Below, piece after piece: positions 58,181 through 64,000 of a stretch of 64,000 nucleotides of DNA. Made by a program: the position numbers and the translations under genes. How positions within the stretch are numbered: position 1 is the first letter of the stretch; every line of letters begins with the position of its first letter. The notes beneath the pieces were generated by a model. The model searched no databases and was not told the DNA's origin. It saw nothing but the letters and a program-made list of their open reading frames with translations. Source of the stretch: Mantis religiosa (taxonomy: Eukaryota; Arthropoda; Insecta; Mantodea; Mantidae); the NCBI GenBank assembly GCA_030765055.1, contig CM060951.1, positions 48,878,791 through 48,942,790 of the forward strand. The letters are read 5' to 3'.

Positions 58181-58191
58181 AGAAAATCTCA

Positions 58192-58276
58192 CGAAAGTTC
58201 AGTCCACCTACTGCTGCATCATGGGGCGGATGGTAGAAGACAATAGTCAGATTTGTAAAGGAACTACTGGGTTGTA
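58192..58276 (+). pseudogene. BEL/Pao integrase, part 1
   Basis: Frame RKFSPPTAASWGGW*KTIVR then FVKELLGC, the 'W+F.PP.a.hwGG.WEr.vr..K..L' block of BEL/Pao integrase. A Trp codon has become TAG. The frame is cut at GGTTGTA by the transposon at 58,277 and continues at 60,419. Confidence 0.8.
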
Positions 58277-58541
58277 TAGTAGCCGTATTCCCATAAAAGC
58301 CCTGGGTGTTCAGCTGGCGAGCCTTTTTTCAATATCCGCTTGGCGCCTCATGTATGCCAGTTCCTCCCTCCCTCTCTCCCTCCCACCCAGCCGTATGCGT
58401 CAACCTGTATGCGCAAAGGTCAGTGTGTTTCCTCATCTAGACGAGTGAACTTGGTTATCACGTGCTTTGTTGGGAACACTAAATCTGTGAAACTTATGTT
58501 ACTTTTGTCTGTGAGTGTTGCAGTGCATAAAAGGGGAGTAT

Positions 58542-58885
58542 AGTTAGTTACTAACACTCCCCACATGGCAACCTTGGCCTTCGGGGTAACCTCACCCCAC
58601 CAAGTGATGACCGGACCCATTTCTCAGGTGGAGGCACCCAGAGGGCGGTGTCCATTACCTCCGATGATAGGGTGATAGTGAAGATGGCGGTGAGGTGAGA
58701 GGACCTACAGTTTTTACCGTGGACTCCGAACCACGTTGGGCATAGGGGATACTTCACGTGTGCTAGACAGAGGTGAAGGCGTGGATAGGGCCGACTTAAA
58801 ATCGCCAACCCCAGAGCCGGGAATCGAACTCGGGACCCTTAGAACGGGAGCCGCGAGCGAAACCACCGCGCTACCCCGGCGCCCT
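58542..58885 (-). repeat. tRNA-derived SINE with 14-bp TSD
   Basis: TAAAAGGGGAGTAT at 58,528-58,541 and 58,886-58,899 brackets 344 bp. The minus strand starts GGCGCCGGGGTAGCGCGGTG (A box) and has CCCGAGTTCGATTCCCGGC (B box). A different SINE family from SINE-A and from the dimer. The right TSD ends 1 bp before the transposase ATG. Confidence 0.9.
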
Positions 58886-58900
58886 TAAAAGGGGAGTATT

Positions 58901-60336
58901 ATGGCAGCCAATCGCTCTAAAGTTTATCGCAGAACTGTAAAAGTGCAAGCTAGAGAAATAATAGCAAATGTTTTAAATTTTGTGCGACGGGAAGCCGACG
59001 CAGCTAATTTTGTAATCCCTGTGAATAAGGTTAATGAGCGTGTTGCAGCCGCAACGGGCGTTTCGCTATCCACGGTTAAGAAAATAAAGGAGATGATTGA
59101 TATACAGAGCGGTTCAGTCTCTTCATTCGGTACACCAAAGTGAAACAAAAACAGGTCCAAACCATTCACTGATCTCGATGAGTTTGATATGTGTGTAGTT
59201 TGCAGGACTATAGATGAATTCTACATCCATGAAAAGCGAGTTCCTACAGTTAAAGCTGTGTTACATAAATTAAGAGAAACAATTAATTACAAAGGTAAAG
59301 AGTCAAGCTTGCTCAAAGTGTTCAAGCGTCTGGGATTTCGATGGCGAAACACGCGTCAGAAAAGACACATTCTAATTGAAAAGCATTCCATGTGTTTCAT
59401 TTTTACATGCTATAACAAAATACTGACAGGAAGGTCGTCCTATTGTCTACAGCGACGAGACATATATACACAATTCGCACACAAAGAAGAAAGCTTGGTC
59501 TGACGATAGTACACAGGGTTATATGGCACCTACCTCCAAAGGACAAAGATTGATTACTGTGAATGCAGGAACAGAAAAGGGTTTCATTCCCAATGCGCAA
59601 TTGATCTTTAAATCAAACAAAAAGTGGAGACTATTATAGGGAAATGAACAGCGAAAATTATTTGAAATGGGTTAAAGAAAAACTAAAGCCCAATCTTCCA
59701 GAAAAGTCTGTTCTTGTGATAGACAACGCTTCATATCACAATGTTACCAGAGAAAAATGCCCCAGAGCGAACACAAAAAAGCAGGATATGCAAGACTGGT
59801 TGGTTAAGCATAGGATTCCGTTCAGAAGCCATATGGTGAAAGTGGAACTATATGATCTTATAAAGTTGCATAAGCCAAAACATAAGAAATATATTGTGGA
59901 TGCAATTTTAGAAGAAGATGGGCACGTAGTTCTCCGCTTACCACCTTACCATCCCGACCTGAATGCCATAGAAAAAATTTGGGCAAATGTAAAAGAATGG
60001 GTTGCGCTTTGCAATGTGAGCTTCGACATGGAAGACGTATGGCGTTTGTGCGAACAGCGATTTGGTGAAATAGGAGAAGCAGAATGGGGTCCAGTTTGCC
60101 GGCATGTTCACCAAGTGGAAGAGAAATATATAAAAACTGAGGGTCTCCTAGAAACAGAGGTGGAAAAGCTAACGATCACTGTTAATGACGACAGTAGCAG
60201 CAGTGATTCGGAAAGTGATTACTTAGCAATGTCTGAATATGAGTGCAGCAGCAGAGCCGAGAGCTACGTTTTCGAGGGATGTGTAGACGACATGCTGGAC
60301 GGCATCGAGGAACTTCCCCAATCACCTCACGCCTAA
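58901..60336 (+). pseudogene. DD82E transposase, disrupted
   Basis: Starts MAANRSKVYRRTVKVQAREI and has a helix-turn-helix (ERVAAATGVSLSTVKKIKEM). A TGA at 59,141 interrupts the linker. RTIDEFYIHEKRVPTVKAVL and LLKVFKRLGFRWRNTRQKRH follow. Catalytic residues: Asp 59,454 (IVYSDETYIHNS), Asp 59,722 (VLVIDNASYHN), Glu 59,971 (YHPDLNAIEKIW). 82 residues separate the second Asp and the Glu, far more than the 34-41 of classical Tc1/mariner. The frame shifts near 59,435 and near 59,627. Ends in an acidic Ser-rich tail (DDSSSSDSESDYLAM). All three catalytic residues survive, but one stop and two frameshifts inactivate it. The DD82E ('Sailor'-type) name is from memory. Confidence 0.85.
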
Positions 60337-60418
60337 GCCACGCCTATTGGTGGTGAGAGTCGCTCCTAAGGTAAGCAATGCATTATGCCACGGTTTTTAT
60401 GGAAGTAATCTAACTATA

Positions 60419-60993
60419 ATTTCGGTTAAGCTTGCTTGCGGTATGGGGAATTATAAACAGTTTTATGTGATTGTGAAGCCATTATAAACTCTCGACCACT
60501 TACCTATGTATTGGAAAATCCAAACAAGCTGATTCCATTGACTCCAGCATTTTTCTTTCAAGAAATTCCCTGTGGTGAAACTCCAGACAGACCTGGATGC
60601 TATTGATAGCTCAGCTCTGCAGTACCGGTGGAGATATATCCAGAAATTGAGGGAAGATTTAAGGAATAGATTCAAAAGAAAATACCTAGCTCTACTGATC
60701 CACAGAGGTCAACGGAAAGAACATGCTGTCAGCATAGGAGATGTTGTGTTGATTGGAGATGACTGTACGAAACGTATCAACTGGCCCCTAAGAATTATTT
60801 TGGGCCTACTTCCATGGACGGATGGAGTATCAAGAGCGGCTCGAGTGAAGACATCCAGCGGAGAACGAGTCTGACCTCTTCAAAGGTTGTATCCTTTGGA
60901 GATTTCCTCTAGAGAGACAAAGGAATTGAGTAAGTGTGATGTCACACCAACAACAGTATCAGACTTGGTGAGTGGCAAGGATGTGAAAACAAC
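60419..60993 (+). pseudogene. BEL/Pao integrase part 2 and C-terminal DUF5641-type domain
   Basis: Frame continues ACLRYGEL*TVLCDCEAIIN, SRPLTYVLENPNKLIPLTPA (NSRPLTY is diagnostic), FFFQEIPCGETPD. After a frameshift: DLDAIDSSALQYRWRYIQKL, SIGDVVLIGDDCTKRINWPL and VSRAARVKTSSGERV. It ends YPLEISSRETKELS. The last part is the domain that closes BEL/Pao polyproteins. Three defects (two TAA codons, one frameshift). Confidence 0.85.
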
Positions 60994-61121
60994 CTGACTG
61001 TGTAGAAAGGTGAAAGTTCTTGAATGTTTGGACCTATAATGAAGAATTTGGGTTGTGAAAGTTTGGAATTGTAATGCACATTCATTTTAGTCATGTATTT
61101 AAAGTTGTGTTGCAATTCAAA

Positions 61122-61253
61122 AACAGTTGGTAACATATTCTGTAATGTATAGTATTTCTTTTGTTTTGTTCATTAGTGGAAAAATATATGTGCTTTGTCG
61201 TAACAAAATATAAAGGGTCGTTCTTAAATGTGGTTTTAATCCATTCCGTAACA
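61122..61253 (+). repeat. BEL/Pao 3' LTR, region shared with 5' LTR
   Basis: Matches 55,571-55,702 with scattered differences and ends CATTCCGTAACA. The full 3' LTR probably begins upstream, after the polyprotein end (about 60,994). Confidence 0.75.
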
Positions 61254-61706
61254 AGGATGTTATTAGGCAGTTGGCCCAACTGGATTAAATCAGCTTATTT
61301 CAATACCCTATTGCATTACTGATATTTTATTACTATCAAATGAGAATAGGAATCAACCTTATAAATCTCAACTTTCTTAAAAGTTGAAATAGGCTGAGTA
61401 GCCTAATGCAGTTTTCGTCCATAGTTATTGCTTTGTACAACAAAATGCCTCTCTCATTAACCAGGATATGCCCGACGTCCCAAATATGGTGTAGTATACA
61501 GTACACAGCGCCTTCCCTTGAAGCATAGCCACTATTCTTACCTGCCCTTGTTCCTAACGTCCCACATATGGGACACTTGATTATTCATAGACAACTGAAT
61601 GTTGGACAGAAAAACCTGTCAAAATAAGTAAAACTAACTTAAAACAACACAATACGTAGGAATTGAAGGAAAATTTAAGGTGAAACTCATTTCAGGCATA
61701 TCTGGG
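61254..61706. other. Non-coding, nothing recognised
   Basis: Contains a small inverted repeat (CAACTTTC...GAAAGTTG type, CTCAACTTTCTTAAAAGTTG at about 61,367) and no gene I can support. Confidence 0.4.
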
Positions 61707-62133
61707 TTAAGAGGGGACGTATGCAAATATTCAGGGTCTTACATAAATAGTCATAACATCCAAAGTTTTCAAGTTAGAGAAGTGAAACTTAGTATACTCA
61801 TTTAAGATAATACAGGTAATATGCACAATTTTTTTTTTCATAATTTTCCATTGTTTATAACTAATGCTACATATTTTTTTCTATATGCAGCCTCAGAATC
61901 AGCCTGTCCATATAGACTGGAAAAATCTTATACAAACAAAGAGTGAAGAAAAAGCTAAGAAAGAAGGGGGCGTGGCTACTATGCAGCACTAGGGCATTTA
62001 ATTTTTTAAAGGTACATACAGACCACGTACAGTCATAATATTTTGGTGTTTGATAGCTAACACTATATACTATTTTACAAAACAATAAAAAAAATTTAGA
62101 CTTTTTGAACATTTCTCGTACGTTCCCCCTTAA
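61707..62133. mobile_element. piggyBac-like MITE, 427 bp
   Basis: TTAA at both ends (61,707 and 62,130). After TTAA the left end reads GAGGGGACGTATGCAAAT and the reversed right end GGGGGAACGTACGAGAAAT, imperfect terminal inverted repeats of about 18 bp. No transposase inside. TTAA target duplication is the piggyBac hallmark. Confidence 0.55.
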
Positions 62134-62879
62134 CAATGAAAAACACATCAATTAGTAAAAGGGTCAACTCTTCTGACTGATATTCAGTTTAATGCATTTG
62201 CACTGTTGGTGCATTCTCTCACTGTACTTGTTCAGCCGTCACAATACAATGGAACCATGCAGTAGACGAGTATTGTGATCTGATTCTGGGTGACAATAGT
62301 AATCATCTCTATATGGGCTAAGATGCCTAGATAGAAAGATGTCTTGAATGCTATCCTCTGAGTGATGAATGATTGGATGGGCACATGAGAGAAAAGGTCA
62401 ACCACAGACTGGGTCTAAAGAAAATTCGAATAGCTACAAATCAATTACCTCTACACAATTTTAAAAACTAATCTCACCTATACAAATGCAAAATTAATAG
62501 AGCAAATTAAAATTACAAAATAAATTCAATGCAAAATTCTCATTCAACATACAACTTAGAACAATTTTATTCCAAATGGCTTCTCAACGTGGAACTTGGA
62601 ATATTTTTATTCCAACACTAACAATTGATTGTGGTTATCCAGTGGACTTGAAAATATCAGTTGTGAAAGGATTAAAATCCTGTATTTATTTAACTAAACC
62701 TTTAAAAAAAGATCTTTAAAAGCTAAAACTGTTTACAAAGTATGACACTCTGAGCATGCCCTAAATTTCACAATCACTTGAAGCTTATGGAAGGTGATTG
62801 CCCAAGTCAGACACAATATTGCAATTGGTTGAGTTACAGCAAAAAACCAGGACATCCTATCAAAAATCGGCCGTGCCAA
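62134..62879. other. Non-coding, nothing recognised
   Basis: A+T-rich, single copy in the window. No ORF with a family signature. Confidence 0.4.
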
Positions 62880-63245
62880 TATGACATAAATCCCGGCTAT
62901 GGCATTGAATTTTTCAGTCTGACTCTACGTCTTCACAATTTAGCCTAAACATGGGCAGTGTGAAAGAACAATTAATTTCCATTAATTGACCTAATAGTGG
63001 TTCACTATAAAGCCCGGGCGTTAAAGTACTTACAGGTTGTAAGTCGCCATTAAGGTAGTTGTCTCATGTGTTTATGAGAACTCCTAAGTGGTTTACTGGG
63101 AAAATATAAGTCAGTTGGAGAATTTAATGTCATATCGGCACGTTGGCCATAGTAGCTCAATGGTTAGAGCGGCGGACAGAGACCAGAAGATCCATGGTTC
63201 AAATCCCGGCTATGGCATTGAATTTTTCAGTGACTCTACGTTATG
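62880..63245 (+). repeat. tRNA-SINE, direct repeat of ends (relative of the dimer)
   Basis: ATCCCGGCTATGGCATTGAA followed by TTTTTCAGT...GACTCTACG occurs at 62,890 and again at 63,203, a period of 313 bp. Between them is the same body as in the palindromic dimer (AGTCAGTTGGAGAATTTAAT) and a tRNA-like head (TAGCTCAATGGTTAGAGC, GGTTCAAATCC) at about 63,150-63,215. The left copy of the head is truncated. Confidence 0.75.
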
Positions 63246-63544
63246 ACAATATATTTAGTTTCCACTACAATCACTGGTAAATTTATGTCATTTATTTTCA
63301 TCCTTTTATAATACAATAAATGTTTTTTGGATACCTTCATGCTATGCAGAAAAGAGCCATCATGTTCAATGGGTGATGAATTGGACTCCTGAGGGGCAAA
63401 GTGGCATCTGAGTGGTTGATATACTCTGTTTCTTAGGGAAACACTGTCAATCCTACTATAAAATATGTGATATGACATAATTCCAGCAAGATACAGCATG
63501 AAACCCACCTGGGGTTGAATAGCCGTCTACGAAGGATGGATAGA
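63246..63544. other. Spacer, nothing recognised
   Basis: A minus-strand open stretch (63,508-63,236) carries no motif I recognise. Confidence 0.3.
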
Positions 63545-64000
63545 TTCAATTCAATTAAATCTCTTTATTACTCATAACTTGTGTCACAAGCCTGGAACAT
63601 TGTCAAAAGCTAATACATGTAAAATATAAGATGTTAACAATTAAATTAAACATTAATAAAATAAATGGCAACCCCTTCTAGTGTTGTTGTTGTTGACTAA
63701 TGGCACTGGGGATTGGTTGATTTGCATCATTTCCCCCCTAGCTTCCCAATATAAAGCCTGTAGGTTCCCACTTTTGAGACCATTAAATTTGTCCAAATGG
63801 TGTTTGTTCATGATGATATCCTCTTTACAGATAGTATATTTGGGTGTAGGTATGCAGTGTATTTTATAAAGGTGTTCTGCAAGACAACCATGGCCAGTTT
63901 CCATTCTAAATAGGGCCATTGCAGTTTTTCTTGGTAGTTTTTGTATGTCAGTTTCCTTCTAGTGTATATAAAATTTTAGTTCAATAGTTCTAGTCTGTAT
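63545..64000 (-). pseudogene. LINE C-terminus, another family (L6), runs off the window
   Basis: Minus strand: LPRKTAMALFRMETGHGCLA, EHLYKIHCIPTPKYTICKED, IMNKHHLDKFNGLKSGNLQA, LYWEARGEMMQI. This is the C-terminal Cys/His region of I/R1-like non-LTR elements (family 'FRLxTGHdcLaxHL..ig..psP.C.lC...e.mdxxHLxxC'). One Cys of the cluster is replaced (TICKED; HHLDKFN). AATTGAATTGAAT-type tail at 63,547-63,560. Confidence 0.7.

Larger units (their letters stand above)
58277..60416 (+). mobile_element. DD82E IS630-Tc1-mariner transposon in BEL integrase
   Basis: Ends resemble each other as imperfect inverted repeats: left TAGTAGCCGTATTCCCATAA, right (reversed) TAGTTAGATTACTTCCATAA, followed by AAAGCC / AAACCG. 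TA flanks both ends (58,275-58,276 and 60,417-60,418). Removing the element and one TA restores the integrase frame (KELLGCNFG..ACLRYGEL), which fixes both boundaries. Contains a SINE at 58,542-58,885. Confidence 0.8.

Noticed and set aside
58167..58543. Plus-strand frames upstream of the transposase (93 and 67 codons)
   Set aside because: They cross the integrase/transposon boundary and have no family signature; they fall in the transposon 5' region.

Overview
This is a eukaryotic, A+T-rich, repeat-dominated window with no bacterial gene organisation. The mobile elements (BEL/Pao, Ty3/gypsy, Penelope-like, Jockey-type LINEs, mariner, a DD82E IS630-Tc1-mariner element, tRNA-derived SINEs) and the two host genes I recognise point to an arthropod, most likely an insect with a large genome. 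That identification is inference from family knowledge; no search was run.

The only convincing host gene is on the minus strand: PAGR1 (PAXIP1-associated glutamate-rich protein 1). An internal exon (54,984-55,141) and the terminal coding exon (39,009-39,213) join in phase across an intron of about 15.8 kb. A second terminal exon encoding the identical peptide lies at 7,853-8,057. Beside each terminal exon, on the plus strand, is a decayed CDV3-like copy.

Layout: segment A (1-8,359), repeat units B1 (8,360-14,662), B2 (14,663-21,110) and B3 (21,111-27,917), a unique spacer (27,918-29,856), segment A' (29,857-39,517), then units B4 (39,518-48,125) and B5 (48,126-54,970). A and A' are copies of one segment; the five B units are copies of a 6-7 kb unit. 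Each B unit carries Penelope-like RT and GIY-YIG remnants, a LINE C-terminus, a decayed mariner and SINEs. Units differ by later insertions: two opposite-strand LINEs in B2/B3, an internally deleted Ty3/gypsy element in B4, a tRNA-SINE in B3. B1, B2 and B4 share one internal deletion that B3 and B5 lack, so the ancestral block was probably A-B(deleted)-B(full).

From 55.5 to 61.25 kb lies the wreck of one BEL/Pao retrotransposon. Its gag start runs into 327 bp of GAA repeats, its middle is replaced by a 46-47 bp minisatellite, and its integrase is split by a DD82E transposon that itself carries a SINE. The last 2.7 kb holds a piggyBac-like MITE, a tRNA-SINE dimer and a LINE 3' end.

Nothing here looks like a coherent new multi-gene system. 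The most unusual structures are the PAGR1 terminal-exon duplication, a hairpin insertion with matching empty and filled sites, a palindromic tRNA-SINE dimer flanked by a 14-bp direct repeat, and microsatellites that grew out of a SINE tail and out of gag lysine codons.
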